The translations under genes and the position numbers were made by a program. The notes under the pieces were generated by a model, which was given only the letters and a program-made list of their open reading frames with translations, did not search any database and had not been told where the DNA came from. DNA of 64,000 nucleotides from Alphaproteobacteria bacterium HGW-Alphaproteobacteria-3 (GTDB lineage: Bacteria; Pseudomonadota; Alphaproteobacteria; Parvibaculales; Parvibaculaceae), in NCBI GenBank assembly GCA_002842875.1, contig PHEF01000020.1:29684-93683 (forward strand), read 5' to 3'. This document shows positions 9,538 to 19,478 of the stretch, in pieces (position 1 is the stretch's first letter; the number at the start of each line of letters is the position of its first letter).

Positions 9538-11949
9538 CTACCCCTCGACCTTCGAAAAATCGGCGACCTCGTGCAAGGCCGCGCGGATCTGCGCGAGCAG
9601 CTTCAGGCGGTTCGCGCGGGTGGCCGCATCGTCGGCATTCACCGTCACCTTGTCGAAGAAGGCATCGACAGGCGCGCGCAGCGATGCGAGCGCCGACATG
9701 GCGGCGGCGAAGTCTTCCGTTGCGACGGCGGCTTTCGCGGAGGCCGTCGCGGTGGCGATGGCGGCGGCGAGCGCCTTTTCTTCGTCCTGCGTGAAGAGCT
9801 TGTCGTCCGGCGCGGCATTGAACGCGCCCTCGCCATCCTTCTTCTCCTCGATCCGCAAGATGTTCGTCGCGCGCTTGTAGCCGGCAAGCAGGTTCGCGCC
9901 GTCTTCCGTTCCGAGGAAATCGGAGAGCGCCTCGACACGCTTCACGATGAGGACGAGATCGTCCTGACCTTCCAGCGCAAACACCGCATCCACGAGGTCA
10001 TGCCGCGCACCACGGTCACGCAGATAGATTTTCAGGCGGTCGGCGAAGAAGGAGAGGAGGTCGCCTGCTCGATTCACTTCCCAATCTTGCACGGGTACAG
10101 AAAAGTGCTCTTCGCCTGCCATCAGCTTAGAAGCAGTCTCTGAGTGCTTTGTAAGTCGGGAAAGCATACCTTCTGGTTGAATATCGCCAGTGGCTTCGAA
10201 GGGGGTCAACTTACCTTTCATTTTGGCTGCCATGTTACCTAGCAGCTGTCCCATCACGTGTCGGCCTGACAAAACAAACACGGACCAAAGGTTGATACGA
10301 ATACCGCTTTCTAGAGCAATCCGTATAACACCCAACGCGCTACGCCGGAGCGCATAGGGATCTTTCGAGCCCGTAGGTTTTTCGTCAATCGCCCAGAATC
10401 CGGCCAGCGTATCGATCTTGTCGGCGAGCGCGACCACCTTGCCGAGCGGCGTAGAGGGCACAGCGTCGGTAGGCCCAACAGGCGAGTAGTGCTCGGCAAT
10501 CGCAGCTGCGATGTCGTCGCCGAGGCCGTCGTTGCGCGCGTAATAGGCGCCCATCAGGCCCTGCAGTTCCGGGAACTCGCCGACCATGCCTGTGGTAAGG
10601 TCCGCCTTGCAAAGTTCACCGGCAATCCGGGCCTTCCCGGCGAAACTCTCCACATCTCCCAACTCGTCATGCCCGGGCTTGACCCGGGCATCCAGGGGCC
10701 GCGCGCTCCCTGCCATGCCGCCCTGGATTGCCGGGTCAAGCCCGGCAATGACATTCTGGGTGGAGGCATGAACATAAGGCGCAAGCTGTTCGGCGAGCTT
10801 GCCGATCCGCATAGCCTTGTCGTGGACCGTGCCCAGCTCGGCCTGGAAGACGACCTCTGCAAGTTTCGGCAACCGGCTCGTCAGCGTGTGCTTCCGGTCC
10901 TGATCCCAGAGGAAGCGCGCATCGGCGAAGCGGGCGCGGAGCACGCGCTCGTTGCCGTTGACGATGGCCTTGCCGCCATCCGCCGCTTCGAGGTTCGCGA
11001 CCACGATGAAGCGCGGCGCCAACTTGCCCTTCGCGTCGACACAGGCGAAATATTTCTGGTTCGCGCGCATGGTCGAGGTCAGCACTTCCTGCGGCACGGA
11101 CATGAATGCGTCGTCGATGCGGCCGATCAGCGGCACCGGCCATTCGACAAGCCCGGCTACCTCGTGCAGCAGCGCCTCGTCTTCCACGAGCGTCAGCCCT
11201 TCCGCCGATGCCAGCGCCTTCGCGCCTTCATGGATGAAGTGCGCGCGCTTCGCCGGATCGAGCACGACCCTGGCCTCGAAGAGTTTCATGTCGTAATCGG
11301 TGAAATCCTTCACCGCAAAGGCGCCGCCGCTCATGAAGCGATGGCCGCGCGTCGTGTCACTCGATTTGATGCCACCAACCTGGCAATTCACGACCTCGCC
11401 GCCGAGGATGCAAAGGATCGAATGGAGCGGGCGCACCCACCGAAGAGGTTCCTCGGCAAATCGGGCGTTAGAAAAATTACCACCGCGATAAAAACCATCT
11501 GTTTGGACCGCAGGTCGAACGCCCCAACGCATCGATTTCGGCCAGGGGAAGGCGCGCACCATGGCGGGCACGATCTCTGCGATCAGCTCCGCCGTCGCGC
11601 GGCCCTTCTTCTCCGTCACCGCGACATAGAAGGCGCCCTTCTTGTCTTCCTGCACTGTCGCTTCGTCGATGGCCGAAAGCCCCGCCGCGCGGAGAAAGCC
11701 GTCGATCGCCTGTTGCGGCGCGCCGACTTTCGGGCCCTTGCGCTCCTCCTTCACATCCGGCGTCTTGTCCGGCAACCCGTCGATGACGAGCGTGAGACGC
11801 CGCGGCGTCGTGTAGGCGCGCGCGTTCTTTCCCTCGACGCCCGCCTGTTTCAGCGCATCGGTGACGAGACGCACAAGGTCCTCGCCCGCGCGCTTCTGCA
11901 TCCGCGCCGGGATTTCCTCGGAGAAGAGTTCGAGAAGGAGTTCAGACAT
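9538..11949 (-). CDS. glyS: Glycyl-tRNA synthetase beta subunit, with insertions
   Basis: Beta chain of the bacterial alpha2beta2 glycyl-tRNA synthetase. It pairs with GlyQ encoded just upstream, and carries tRNA-binding and HD-like domains. The start at 11949 ([17 protein letters not shown]) is the family N-terminus. [30 protein letters not shown] and [12 protein letters not shown] identify it. At 803 residues it is long compared with 689 in E. coli. Three stretches explain this: an in-frame palindromic repeat (10666-10752, peptide with GLDPAIQ and ARVKPGHDE), a segment of about 20-25 residues after MRWG (near 11440-11530), and a longer segment near 10080-10300. The last two look lower in G+C than the rest of the gene. 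Confidence 0.95.
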   Translation of the reverse strand: MSELLLELFSEEIPARMQKRAGEDLVRLVTDALKQAGVEGKNARAYTTPRRLTLVIDGLPDKTPDVKEERKGPKVGAPQQAIDGFLRAAGLSAIDEATVQEDKKGAFYVAVTEKKGRATAELIAEIVPAMVRAFPWPKSMRWGVRPAVQTDGFYRGGNFSNARFAEEPLRWVRPLHSILCILGGEVVNCQVGGIKSSDTTRGHRFMSGGAFAVKDFTDYDMKLFEARVVLDPAKRAHFIHEGAKALASAEGLTLVEDEALLHEVAGLVEWPVPLIGRIDDAFMSVPQEVLTSTMRANQKYFACVDAKGKLAPRFIVVANLEAADGGKAIVNGNERVLRARFADARFLWDQDRKHTLTSRLPKLAEVVFQAELGTVHDKAMRIGKLAEQLAPYVHASTQNVIAGLDPAIQGGMAGSARPLDARVKPGHDELGDVESFAGKARIAGELCKADLTTGMVGEFPELQGLMGAYYARNDGLGDDIAAAIAEHYSPVGPTDAVPSTPLGKVVALADKIDTLAGFWAIDEKPTGSKDPYALRRSALGVIRIALESGIRINLWSVFVLSGRHVMGQLLGNMAAKMKGKLTPFEATGDIQPEGMLSRLTKHSETASKLMAGEEHFSVPVQDWEVNRAGDLLSFFADRLKIYLRDRGARHDLVDAVFALEGQDDLVLIVKRVEALSDFLGTEDGANLLAGYKRATNILRIEEKKDGEGAFNAAPDDKLFTQDEEKALAAAIATATASAKAAVATEDFAAAMSALASLRAPVDAFFDKVTVNADDAATRANRLKLLAQIRAALHEVADFSKVEG
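10666..10752. repeat. Palindromic repeat inserted in frame in glyS, copy A2
   Basis: The element is 87 bases, or 29 codons, so it keeps the reading frame. It has outer GTCAT/ATGAC ends and inner hairpins GCCCGGG/CCCGGGC and TTGCCGGG/CCCGGCAA, as in copy A1. On the glyS strand it encodes GLDPAIQ...ARVKPGHDE, a peptide signature I recognise as recurrent in alphaproteobacterial proteins. It lies in a linker before the conserved KADLTT block. Confidence 0.85.
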
Positions 11950-11977
11950 GGGCGTTGCCCCTGCCACCAATAGAAGT

Positions 11978-12067
11978 GTCATCCCGGCACTTGTTGCCGG
12001 GACCCATTGGCCTCTCGACTTGTTGCCGTCGCATCATGGGTCCCGGGAATAAATCCCGGGATGACAT
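11978..12067. repeat. Palindromic repeat, copy B1, between glyQ and glyS
   Basis: The ends GTCATCCCGG and CCGGGATGAC enclose two hairpins: CCCGGCACTTGTTGCCGGG and TCCCGGGAATAAATCCCGGGA. It sits in the spacer between glyQ and glyS, so both would be transcribed through it. A near-identical copy is at 34069-34158. Confidence 0.85.
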
Positions 12068-12105
12068 CATTGGGTGTGGCTGGCGCCGGAGGATCGTCTG
12101 CATAT

Positions 12106-12999
12106 TCACGCTCCACCCCCCGCCGGCGTCTTCAGCCATTCCTCGGCGCAGCGTTTCGCCAGCGTGCGCACGCGGCCGATATAGGCCTGCCGCTCGGTCA
12201 CGGAGATCACGCCGCGCGCGTCGAGCAAATTGAAATTGTGGCTCGCCTTGATGACCTGGTCGTAGGCGGGCAGCGGCAGCGGCTTCTCTCGGTCGAGCAG
12301 CGCGGCGCATTCCTTCTCCGCGTCCTCGAAATGGCGGAACAGCATTTCCGTGTTCGCGGCTTCGAAGTTGTGCGCGGAATATTCGACTTCCGCCTGATGG
12401 AAGACGTCGCCATAGGTCACGCGGCCGGCGCCCTCGGCCCCGTTGAAGTCGAGTTCGTAGCCGTTGTCGACGCCCTGGATATACATGGCCAGGCGCTCAA
12501 GCCCGTAGGTGAGTTCGCCGGAAACGGGCGAGCAGTCGAAGCCGCCCACCTGCTGGAAGTAGGTGAACTGCGAGACTTCCATGCCGTCGCACCAGACTTC
12601 CCAGCCGAGCCCCCAGGCGCCCAGCGTCGGGCTCTCCCAGTCGTCCTCGACGAAGCGGATGTCGTGGTTGGCGGCGTCGATGCCGAGTTCCTTCAGGCTT
12701 TCGAGATAAAGCTCCTGAAGATTGTCCGGGTTCGGCTTCAGGATCACCTGAAACTGGTAATAGTGCTGGAAGCGGTTCGGGTTCTCGCCATAGCGCCCGT
12801 CGGTCGGGCGGCGCGACGGCTGCACATAGGCCGCCTTCCAGGGCTTCGGCCCCAGCGCGCGCAGCGTCGTCGCCGGATGGAACGTGCCCGCCCCCATCGC
12901 CATGTCATAGGGCTGCAGGATGACGCAGCCCTGCCGCGCCCAATAAGCCTGCAATTTCAGGATCAGGGACTGGAACGAATTGTCGGGCTTCGCCGTCAT
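12106..12999 (-). CDS. glyQ: Glycyl-tRNA synthetase alpha subunit
   Basis: Catalytic alpha chain of tetrameric glycyl-tRNA synthetase, which forms glycyl-adenylate and charges tRNA-Gly together with GlyS. The 297 residues are standard. [36 protein letters not shown], the class II motif [17 protein letters not shown] and [13 protein letters not shown] are all present. The ATG at 12999 gives the canonical N-terminus. It precedes glyS on the same strand with a 156-base spacer that contains a palindromic repeat. The two probably form one operon. Confidence 0.97.
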   Translation of the reverse strand: MTAKPDNSFQSLILKLQAYWARQGCVILQPYDMAMGAGTFHPATTLRALGPKPWKAAYVQPSRRPTDGRYGENPNRFQHYYQFQVILKPNPDNLQELYLESLKELGIDAANHDIRFVEDDWESPTLGAWGLGWEVWCDGMEVSQFTYFQQVGGFDCSPVSGELTYGLERLAMYIQGVDNGYELDFNGAEGAGRVTYGDVFHQAEVEYSAHNFEAANTEMLFRHFEDAEKECAALLDREKPLPLPAYDQVIKASHNFNLLDARGVISVTERQAYIGRVRTLAKRCAEEWLKTPAGGGA

Positions 13000-13180
13000 G
13001 TTGGCCTGTCGCGTGTCGTGCCTCTCGAAGGCCCGCGCTCAGGCCGGGCGGCCGGAACGCCGCTTGAAGGCGCGCGCAAGGTAGCCGCCGGACCCCCAAG
13101 GGTCAAGCAAGCGCACAGCCATCTGACACCCGGTCAATCGGCCGGAAACACGGGAATATTTGCAGTTCGTCCGGCGCCGT

Positions 13181-13381
13181 TCAGATGTCGCGGCGGCTGT
13201 GCTCGGGCACGTAGATGCCGTCGCCGTCATCGCGCAGCGTGCCGAGGTCGCGCGGTTCCACGCGGCTGCGGTTATGCGCGCGGGCAAAGGCCTCGCGCTG
13301 GCGCGCCGCCTGGCGCTGGATCGCGTTGTACGCCGCATAGCAGACCGCGATGAAAACGGCTGCAAAGACGATCTTCGTCAT
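13181..13381 (-). CDS. Small membrane-anchored hypothetical protein
   Basis: A 66-residue protein. Residues 4-20 (IVFAAVFIAVCYAAYNA) form a single hydrophobic helix. A basic, Arg/Gln-rich stretch follows, and then an acidic tail with DDGDGIYVPEHS. I do not recognise a named family. The clear helix-plus-charged-tail design and its place 57 bases downstream of the S49 peptidase on the same strand argue that it is real. The topology is probably N-terminal anchor with cytoplasmic tail, but this is inference. Confidence 0.55.
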   Translation of the reverse strand: MTKIVFAAVFIAVCYAAYNAIQRQAARQREAFARAHNRSRVEPRDLGTLRDDGDGIYVPEHSRRDI

Positions 13382-13438
13382 GTCATCGCCCTCTCGAACT
13401 GCCGGACCAGGACCATGCGCACCGGCCCGAAGTCCCTA

Positions 13439-14341
13439 TTAAAGGCCAAAACGGCTCCAAAGGGAACGCCTCTCCGCCGCGGCGATCAGTCCATCGCCGA
13501 TTTCGGCCGCGAATCCAGCCCCAAACCCCTGAAATGCGCCGCCGAGCCGGTTGGACGCGACGCCGCCGCCCGGCCGCCACCAGGGCGTTCGCGGGCTCAC
13601 GAGCTTCAGCTTCACTTCCTTGCCGAAGAGATCGCGCATCTTGCCCCGGATATCGGCAATGCCGTCGATGAGGCCGCGCGCCACCGCGCCCTCGCCCGCC
13701 CAGAACTCGCCGGAGAAGATCGCCGGGTCGTCCGCCTTCAAGCGTTCGCCGCGCGCGTCCTGCACGAGCTTCTTGAAGTTCTCGTGGACGTCCCGCTGGA
13801 GCGCCACAAGGCGCTTCACGTCGTCTTCCTTCTCGGGCTGGAAGGGATCGAGCATGGCCTTGCTTTCGCCGGCCGTATGGACGCGGCGCTCGACGCCGAG
13901 CTTCTCGATCAGGCCGGTAAAGCCGAAGCCCGCCGAGACAACGCCGATGGAGCCGATCACGGAACTTTCATCCGCATAGATCTCGTCCGCCGCGCAGGCG
14001 ATCATGTAGCCGCCGGACGCTGCCACGTCTTCGGCGAAGGCGTAGACCGGCAGTTCCTTTTCCTCCGCCAGCGAGCGGATGCGCTTGTAGATGAGCGAGG
14101 ACTGCACCGGCGAGCCGCCCGGCGAATTGACGATGAGCGCCACCGCCTTCGCGCCCCTGAGCGAGAAGGCCGCTTCGAGCGGTCCGGCGACGGAAGCGAG
14201 GTTCAGCCCGCCGCGCAGAGGTTGCGAGGGGCCGATGACGCCCGCGAGCCGCACCACGGCGACGACGGGCTTCGGCTCCCAACCCGGGACGATGCGTTTG
14301 CGGACAATCGGGGGGAGGAAAGGCGCGATGCGATTTTTCAT
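13439..14341 (-). CDS. S49 family serine peptidase (SppA/SohB type)
   Basis: A 300-residue ClpP-fold peptidase of the signal peptide peptidase A family, which degrades cleaved signal peptides or membrane protein fragments. The likely nucleophile is Ser109 in VAASGGYMIACAADEIYA. The likely general base is Lys161 in AGESKAMLDPF, matching the Ser-Lys dyad of short SppA proteins. VNSPGGSPVQS (residues 71-81) forms the oxyanion region. There is no strong N-terminal transmembrane helix, only a hydrophobic beta strand, so it may be cytosolic or peripheral. The small gene at 13181-13381 follows it. Confidence 0.9.
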   Translation of the reverse strand: MKNRIAPFLPPIVRKRIVPGWEPKPVVAVVRLAGVIGPSQPLRGGLNLASVAGPLEAAFSLRGAKAVALIVNSPGGSPVQSSLIYKRIRSLAEEKELPVYAFAEDVAASGGYMIACAADEIYADESSVIGSIGVVSAGFGFTGLIEKLGVERRVHTAGESKAMLDPFQPEKEDDVKRLVALQRDVHENFKKLVQDARGERLKADDPAIFSGEFWAGEGAVARGLIDGIADIRGKMRDLFGKEVKLKLVSPRTPWWRPGGGVASNRLGGAFQGFGAGFAAEIGDGLIAAAERRSLWSRFGL

Positions 14342-14419
14342 AGGATCACAAATAGGGATGCGGCGCGGTTACGGCAAGCGGGATCGAATCCCGCCGCCAC
14401 CGCGCCGCTTCCGCTGGCC

Positions 14420-16282
14420 CTACTTCCCGCGTTTGCGCAGCCCGCTCAGTTGCGACACGTCGCGAACGGCGCCGCGCGCCGCGCTGGTGGACATGGCGGC
14501 ATAGGCCTGAAGCGCCGGAGAAACGCGGCGCTTGCGCACCTCCTTCGGCATCCAGCCGTCCTCTTCGGCCTGTTCGCGCCGTCCGGCCAGAACATCGTCC
14601 GCAACGGCGAGATGAATCTTGCGGGCCGGAATGTCGATCTCGATGAGATCGCCCGTCTCGACGAGACCGATGGTGCCGCCTTCCGCCGCTTCGGGCGAGA
14701 CATGGCCGATGGACAGGCCCGACGTACCGCCGGAAAAACGCCCGTCCGTCACCAATGCGCAGAGTTTCCCGAGGCCCTTCGACTTGATGTAGCTCGTCGG
14801 GTAGAGCATTTCCTGCATGCCGGGTCCGCCGCGCGGACCTTCGTAGCGGATGAGGACGACTTCACCGGCCTTGACCTCGTTGTTCAGAATGCCGAGGACG
14901 GCCGTGTCCTGACTTTCGTAGACGCGCGCAGGCCCCGAGAAAACGAGGTTCGACGGATCGACGCCGGCCGTCTTCACGATGCAGCCATCCTCCGCCAGAT
15001 TGCCATACAGCACGGCAAGGCCGCCATCCTTCGAATAGGCATGTTCGATGTCGCGGATGACGCCGTTCGCGCGGTCGAGATCGAGGTCGGGGTAGCGGCG
15101 CGACTGCGAGAAGGCTTCGGTGGTGCGCACGCCGCCCGGCGCGGCGCGGAAGAATTCATGCGCATGATTGCTCTTCGACTTGCGAATGTCCCAATGATCG
15201 ATCGCCTCGCCCAGCGACGGGCTGTGAACGGTCGGGACATGGCGGTGGATGAGACCGCCACGGTCGAGTTCGCCGAGAATGGCGAAGATGCCGCCCGCGC
15301 GATGCACGTCTTCCATGTGAACGTCGTTGCGCGCCGGCGCGACCTTCGAGAGGTTCGGCACACGGTGCGACAGGCGGTCGATATCCTTCATCGTGAACGG
15401 CACCTCGCCCTCGAAGGCGGCGGCCAGAAGATGCAGAACCGTATTCGTCGAACCGCCCATGGCGATGTCGAGCGACATGGCATTTTCAAAAGCGTCGAAC
15501 GTGGCGATGTTGCGCGGCAGAACGCCGGCATCGTCCGTCTCGTAATGGCGGCGGGTGATTTCGACGATCAGACGGCCGGCCTCGAGAAACAGTTCCCTGC
15601 GGTCCGAATGCGTGGCCAGTGTCGAGCCGTTGCCCGGCAAGGACAGGCCGAGTGCCTCCGTCAGGCAGTTCATCGAATTGGCGGTGAACATGCCGGAGCA
15701 CGAGCCGCAGGTCGGACAGGCCGAACGCTCGATGACGGCGACCTGGTTGTCGGAAACCGTATCGTCGGCGGCCGCGATCATGGCATCGATGAGGTCGATG
15801 GCGCGGTCCTCGTCGTCCCATTTCACCTTGCCCGCTTCCATCGGCCCGCCCGAGACGAAGACCACCGGAATATTGAGGCGCATGGCGGCCATCAGCATGC
15901 CGGGCGTGATCTTGTCGCAATTGGAGATGCAGACGAGCGCGTCGGCGCAATGCGCATTGACCATGTATTCGACGCTGTCCGCGATGAGGTCGCGCGAGGG
16001 CAGACTGTAGAGCATGCCGTCATGGCCCATGGCGATGCCGTCATCGACCGCGATGGTGTTGAACTCCTTGGCGACCCCGCCTGCCTTTTCGATCTCGCGG
16101 GCAACGAGCTGCCCCATATCCTTCAGATGCACATGGCCGGGCACGAATTGGGTGAAGGAATTGGCAATGGCGATGATCGGCTTGCCGAAATCGCCGTCTT
16201 TCATGCCTGTGGCGCGCCAGAGACCGCGGGCGCCCGCCATATTGCGGCCGTGGGTCGTGGTGCGGGAACGATAAGGAGGCAC
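14420..16282 (-). CDS. ilvD: Dihydroxy-acid dehydratase
   Basis: Dehydrates 2,3-dihydroxy-isovalerate and 2,3-dihydroxy-3-methylvalerate in valine and isoleucine synthesis. It is an Fe-S and Mg-dependent enzyme. At 620 residues it is full length. The first conserved block is [18 protein letters not shown]. Cluster cysteines lie in [15 protein letters not shown] and [37 protein letters not shown] marks the C-terminal domain. The start is GTG (16280-16282) with AAAGGA seven bases upstream. It appears to be a single gene flanked by short spacers. Confidence 0.97.
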   Translation of the reverse strand: MPPYRSRTTTHGRNMAGARGLWRATGMKDGDFGKPIIAIANSFTQFVPGHVHLKDMGQLVAREIEKAGGVAKEFNTIAVDDGIAMGHDGMLYSLPSRDLIADSVEYMVNAHCADALVCISNCDKITPGMLMAAMRLNIPVVFVSGGPMEAGKVKWDDEDRAIDLIDAMIAAADDTVSDNQVAVIERSACPTCGSCSGMFTANSMNCLTEALGLSLPGNGSTLATHSDRRELFLEAGRLIVEITRRHYETDDAGVLPRNIATFDAFENAMSLDIAMGGSTNTVLHLLAAAFEGEVPFTMKDIDRLSHRVPNLSKVAPARNDVHMEDVHRAGGIFAILGELDRGGLIHRHVPTVHSPSLGEAIDHWDIRKSKSNHAHEFFRAAPGGVRTTEAFSQSRRYPDLDLDRANGVIRDIEHAYSKDGGLAVLYGNLAEDGCIVKTAGVDPSNLVFSGPARVYESQDTAVLGILNNEVKAGEVVLIRYEGPRGGPGMQEMLYPTSYIKSKGLGKLCALVTDGRFSGGTSGLSIGHVSPEAAEGGTIGLVETGDLIEIDIPARKIHLAVADDVLAGRREQAEEDGWMPKEVRKRRVSPALQAYAAMSTSAARGAVRDVSQLSGLRKRGK

Positions 16283-16408
16283 GGGAATTTCCTTTCAACG
16301 GGGACGCAAGGGCTCGCCACTTCATATCCATATAGTGGGCGAGGCCGGGTATTTCTATCCGCGCCGAGGCGAACAGACAAACCCGCAAAAACCCTCATCC
16401 GGGTATGG

Positions 16409-17191
16409 TCAGCCCGGCTGGTCCAGCAGCAGCGCCTCGCCCCGGCGGAGCAGGGCTTCCGCGCGCTCCGTGAAGCGCCCGTCGCGGCCATGCAGCACAA
16501 GACCGGGACGCAGCACGAGCGGCGCCTTCGAGTCGCGCTGGCCGCGCAGGATGACGCGCGAGGCCGGCTTGCCGGCGGCGGGCCAGAGCGGAAAGACCTC
16601 GATGCCGCCCAGATGCCCCGTCATCGCGCCGAGCAGGCCGGCAAGCGCGTCGGCGCGGTGAATGAAGGTGACCGTGCCCTTCGGACGCGCCATCACGCAG
16701 GCAAAGCGCACCCAGTCGTCGAGATCGGAGCCGAGCGTCAGATGCGCCTGCGCCTTGCTTTCATTGGGCGAGGCCGGGTTCGACGCGGGATCGTGGAAGG
16801 GCGGATTGGCGAAAACATGGTGCCAGGCATTGGGCTCGAAGCCCATCGCCACGAGGTCGCGCACGGGCTGACCAATATCGCCCTCGATAATCGAGACCCG
16901 GTCGCCAAGCGCATTGCGGGTGATGTTTTCGCCCGCCAGCCGCGCGAGGCCGGGCTGCACTTCGACCCCCGCCACCTCAAGGCCGCTCACACGCGAGGCA
17001 AGGCAGAGGCTCGCAACGCCGACGCCCGCGCCGGCTTCGAGGACCCGTTCGCCCGCCCGCGCCGGCACGGCCGCCGCTAGCAGCACCGCGTCGAGCCCCG
17101 CGCGATAGCCCTTGGCGGGCTGGAGGATTTTCAGCCTGCCGTCCAGAAAGCCGTCATCGGTGGTGTCTTCGGGGGCCGCCATGCCGCTCAT
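16409..17191 (-). CDS. SAM-dependent N6-adenine methyltransferase, TrmN6-like
   Basis: A 260-residue class I methyltransferase. The SAM-binding loop is VLEAGAGVGVASLCLASRV near residue 50. The catalytic NPPF motif occurs as FANPPFHDPAS, typical of enzymes that methylate an exocyclic amino group. Similar alphaproteobacterial proteins are annotated as tRNA1(Val) A37 methyltransferase. RNA is the likely substrate, but the sequence alone does not fix the target. Its ATG overlaps the stop of the DUF2007 gene by four bases, so the two are co-translated. Confidence 0.8.
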   Translation of the reverse strand: MSGMAAPEDTTDDGFLDGRLKILQPAKGYRAGLDAVLLAAAVPARAGERVLEAGAGVGVASLCLASRVSGLEVAGVEVQPGLARLAGENITRNALGDRVSIIEGDIGQPVRDLVAMGFEPNAWHHVFANPPFHDPASNPASPNESKAQAHLTLGSDLDDWVRFACVMARPKGTVTFIHRADALAGLLGAMTGHLGGIEVFPLWPAAGKPASRVILRGQRDSKAPLVLRPGLVLHGRDGRFTERAEALLRRGEALLLDQPG

Positions 17192-17403
17192 CGGATCTCG
17201 CTCCCTCTGGCCTCGTCGAGAATCTTCCGTGCGCTCTCATAATCGTCGTCGGTCACCATGATACGCTTCGGCAGAATGCCGAGCGAGCCCTCGACAAGGC
17301 TCATATGGCTGTCCATTTCGAAGGGCTCGATACCTTCCTCCCGCAGCCTGTGCGTGAGGAAGGAGATGAAAACCGTGTCGTTGGTGCGAATCAGCTCTTT
17401 CAC
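17188..17403 (-). CDS. DUF2007 (putative signal transducing) protein
   Basis: A 71-residue protein starting at the GTG 17401-17403, with GAGGAG about nine bases upstream. The frame stays open upstream, but the family N-terminus is MKELIRTNDTVFISFL, matching this start. The core TNDTVFISFLTHRLREEGIE and the conserved SLGILPKRIMVTDDDYESA fit the PII-like DUF2007 fold. Biochemical role unknown. It overlaps the methyltransferase gene by four bases and is divergent from the polyprenyl synthase gene 172 bases away, so the promoters of both lie in that spacer. Confidence 0.8.
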   Translation of the reverse strand: MKELIRTNDTVFISFLTHRLREEGIEPFEMDSHMSLVEGSLGILPKRIMVTDDDYESARKILDEARGSEIR

Positions 17404-17575
17404 GTGCCTTGCTCCTCGATCCGTCGCCTCGTTCACGACTATGGCATGTGCCTCTCCGGGTCTTGCCGCCCCCGGCACCTCAACCTATGCTCCCTTGTGA
17501 CGGCAGGATAACACAAGCCGTCGATGGAAAATCGGGTCTCCAGCCGGAAAACCGGCTTCAATTCAGGAGTGGCGA

Positions 17576-18595
17576 GTGGGTGTTGTTGTTCCCCTGGAGG
17601 AAGATCGCGGTCGCGGCCATAACGCCGTGGCGCAGCTTCAGGCGCTGGTGGCGGCCGAAATGGAGGCCGTGAACGAATTCATCCGTGAACGGATGGCTTC
17701 CGAGGTGCCGATGGTGCCCGAGCTCGCGAGCCATCTGATCAATTCCGGCGGCAAGCGTCTCCGGCCCATGCTCACCATCGCCTCTTCGCGGATGTGCGGC
17801 TACACCGGCAAGGACCACATCAAGCTCGCCGCCACCGTCGAATTCCTGCACACGGCGACGCTCCTCCACGACGACGTGGTCGACGAGAGCGACCTGCGGC
17901 GCGGCAAGCGGACGGCGCGCACCATCTGGGGCAACCAGGCGAGCGTTCTCGTCGGCGATTTCCTGCTTGGCCGCGCCTTCAAGCTCATGGTCGAAACGAA
18001 GTCGCTGCGTGCGCTCGAAATCATCTCGGATGCCGCCTCCATCATCGCCGAAGGCGAGGTGATGCAGCTTGCCGCCGCCAAGGACACGGGCACGACGGAA
18101 GACGCCTATCTGCGCGTCATCTCGGCGAAGACCGCCGCCCTCTTCGCCGCGGCGACCGAAATCGGCGCCGTCATCTCCGGGCGGAACGGCAGCGAGGCCG
18201 CGGCGCTCGAATCCTACGGCCGAAATCTCGGCATCGCTTTCCAGCTTGTCGACGATGCTCTCGACTATGGCGGCCGCGCGGCCTCGCTCGGCAAGAATGT
18301 CGGCGACGATTTCCGCGAAGGCAAGATCACCCTGCCCGTCGTCCTCGCCTTCCGGCGCGGCACGGCCGAAGAGCGCGCCTTCTGGCAGCGGACGCTGCAG
18401 GAAGGCAACCGGCAGGACGGCGATCTCGAGAAGGCGGTCGAGTTCATGCAGCGCCATTCGGCGCTCGAGGATACCACCTCGCGCGCACGGCATTACGGCG
18501 CCATCGCCATCGATGCGCTGGCGATCTTCCCCGAGAGCGAGTACCGGGATGCGCTGACGCTGCTCGTCGAGTTCTGCATCAACCGCAATCACTAG
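17576..18595 (+). CDS. ispB: Polyprenyl (octaprenyl-type) diphosphate synthase
   Basis: Long-chain trans-prenyltransferase that builds the ubiquinone side chain from FPP and IPP. The 339 residues include GGKRLRPMLTIAS, the first aspartate-rich motif LLHDDVVDESD (DDxxD) and the second LVDDALDYGG. LVGDFLLGRAFKLM is the usual product-length region, but chain length cannot be read from sequence with certainty (octa- or decaprenyl). The start is GTG at 17576. It runs toward ispE, with a 12-base gap between the convergent stops. A second isoprenoid gene on the other strand is notable. Confidence 0.93.
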   Translation: MGVVVPLEEDRGRGHNAVAQLQALVAAEMEAVNEFIRERMASEVPMVPELASHLINSGGKRLRPMLTIASSRMCGYTGKDHIKLAATVEFLHTATLLHDDVVDESDLRRGKRTARTIWGNQASVLVGDFLLGRAFKLMVETKSLRALEIISDAASIIAEGEVMQLAAAKDTGTTEDAYLRVISAKTAALFAAATEIGAVISGRNGSEAAALESYGRNLGIAFQLVDDALDYGGRAASLGKNVGDDFREGKITLPVVLAFRRGTAEERAFWQRTLQEGNRQDGDLEKAVEFMQRHSALEDTTSRARHYGAIAIDALAIFPESEYRDALTLLVEFCINRNH

Positions 18596-18607
18596 AGCGG
18601 CAATCCT

Positions 18608-19474
18608 TCAGAGCGCCCGGCCGGCCGCGATCCACCAGCCGGGATGCGCGGCTGCGAGCGCGCACACCGCTTCCCCGGCCGCCGCCTCCGAAGGGTAGAG
18701 GCCGAAGCATGTCGCGCCCGAGCCCGACATGCGCGCAAGCAGGCAATCGGCCGTCGCCGCGATGGCGTCCCGCACCTCGCCCACAATCGGGGCGAGCGCG
18801 ATGGCGGGGGCTTCGAGATCGTTTCCTTCTTCCGCCGCCCAGCGCACGAGACGCTCAAGCGTCGCAAAGGCGGGCAGCGCCGGATCGGACGGCAATGCGT
18901 CGAGCGGCGGCGCCGCCAGTTCCCTGAAGACGGCGGGCGTCGAAAGCGCGATGCCCGGATTGGCGAGGACCAGCCAGAACGCCGGCAGCGGCAAGCGGCC
19001 GATCCGTTCCCCGATGCCCCACATCAAGGCGGACGAAGAGGCGAGACACACCGGCACATCGGCGCCGAGCGAGGCGGCAAGTGCCGCAAGCGATGTCTCG
19101 TCCGGCTCGATCTTCCACAGACGCATCAGCGCCCTCAGCGCCGCAGCCGCATCCGCCGAACCGCCACCGATACCGGAGGCGACGGGCAGGTTCTTCTCAA
19201 GCGTGAGGTGCGCACCAGCCGTTACGCCGGCAAGTTCGCGAAGCGCGCGGCCTGCGCGCAGCACCAGGTTGCCGGCTTCCGCTTCGAGCGCGGGCGCGAA
19301 TGGCCCCGTCACGTCGAGCGAAATCCCCTCGGCCCGAGCCGCCGTCACGCGGTCGCCCGTCTGCGCGAAGGCGACGAGACTGCGCAGTTCGTGATAGCCG
19401 TCCGCCCGGCGTCCCAGAATGCGAAGCGTCAGATTGACCTTGGCGAAGGCGTCTTCCGTCACCGGCCCCGGCAT
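18608..19474 (-). CDS. ispE: 4-diphosphocytidyl-2-C-methyl-D-erythritol kinase
   Basis: GHMP-family kinase of the MEP pathway, phosphorylating CDP-methylerythritol. The 288 residues match the family. AFAKVNLTLRILGRRADGYHEL is the N-terminal substrate region, the ATP loop is PVASGIGGGSADAAAAL, and the C-terminal GHMP motif is LARMSGSGATCFGLY. The frame is open far upstream, but the ATG at 19474 gives the canonical MPGPVTEDAFAKVNL start. It begins only five bases after the TPR gene stop, so the two are likely co-transcribed. ispH at 50037 belongs to the same pathway. Confidence 0.95.
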   Translation of the reverse strand: MPGPVTEDAFAKVNLTLRILGRRADGYHELRSLVAFAQTGDRVTAARAEGISLDVTGPFAPALEAEAGNLVLRAGRALRELAGVTAGAHLTLEKNLPVASGIGGGSADAAAALRALMRLWKIEPDETSLAALAASLGADVPVCLASSSALMWGIGERIGRLPLPAFWLVLANPGIALSTPAVFRELAAPPLDALPSDPALPAFATLERLVRWAAEEGNDLEAPAIALAPIVGEVRDAIAATADCLLARMSGSGATCFGLYPSEAAAGEAVCALAAAHPGWWIAAGRAL

Positions 19475-19478
19475 GGGT

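Noticed and set aside
911..17080. Very long open frames opposite or beside known genes, for example 911-2527 minus, 2106-3737 minus, 12007-13353 plus and 13160-17080 plus (1306 codons).
   Set aside because: They lie antisense to well-recognised genes (nadA, nadB, glyQ, S49 peptidase, ilvD), have Arg/Ala/His-rich, low-complexity translations and no family motifs. High G+C makes stop codons rare in these frames.
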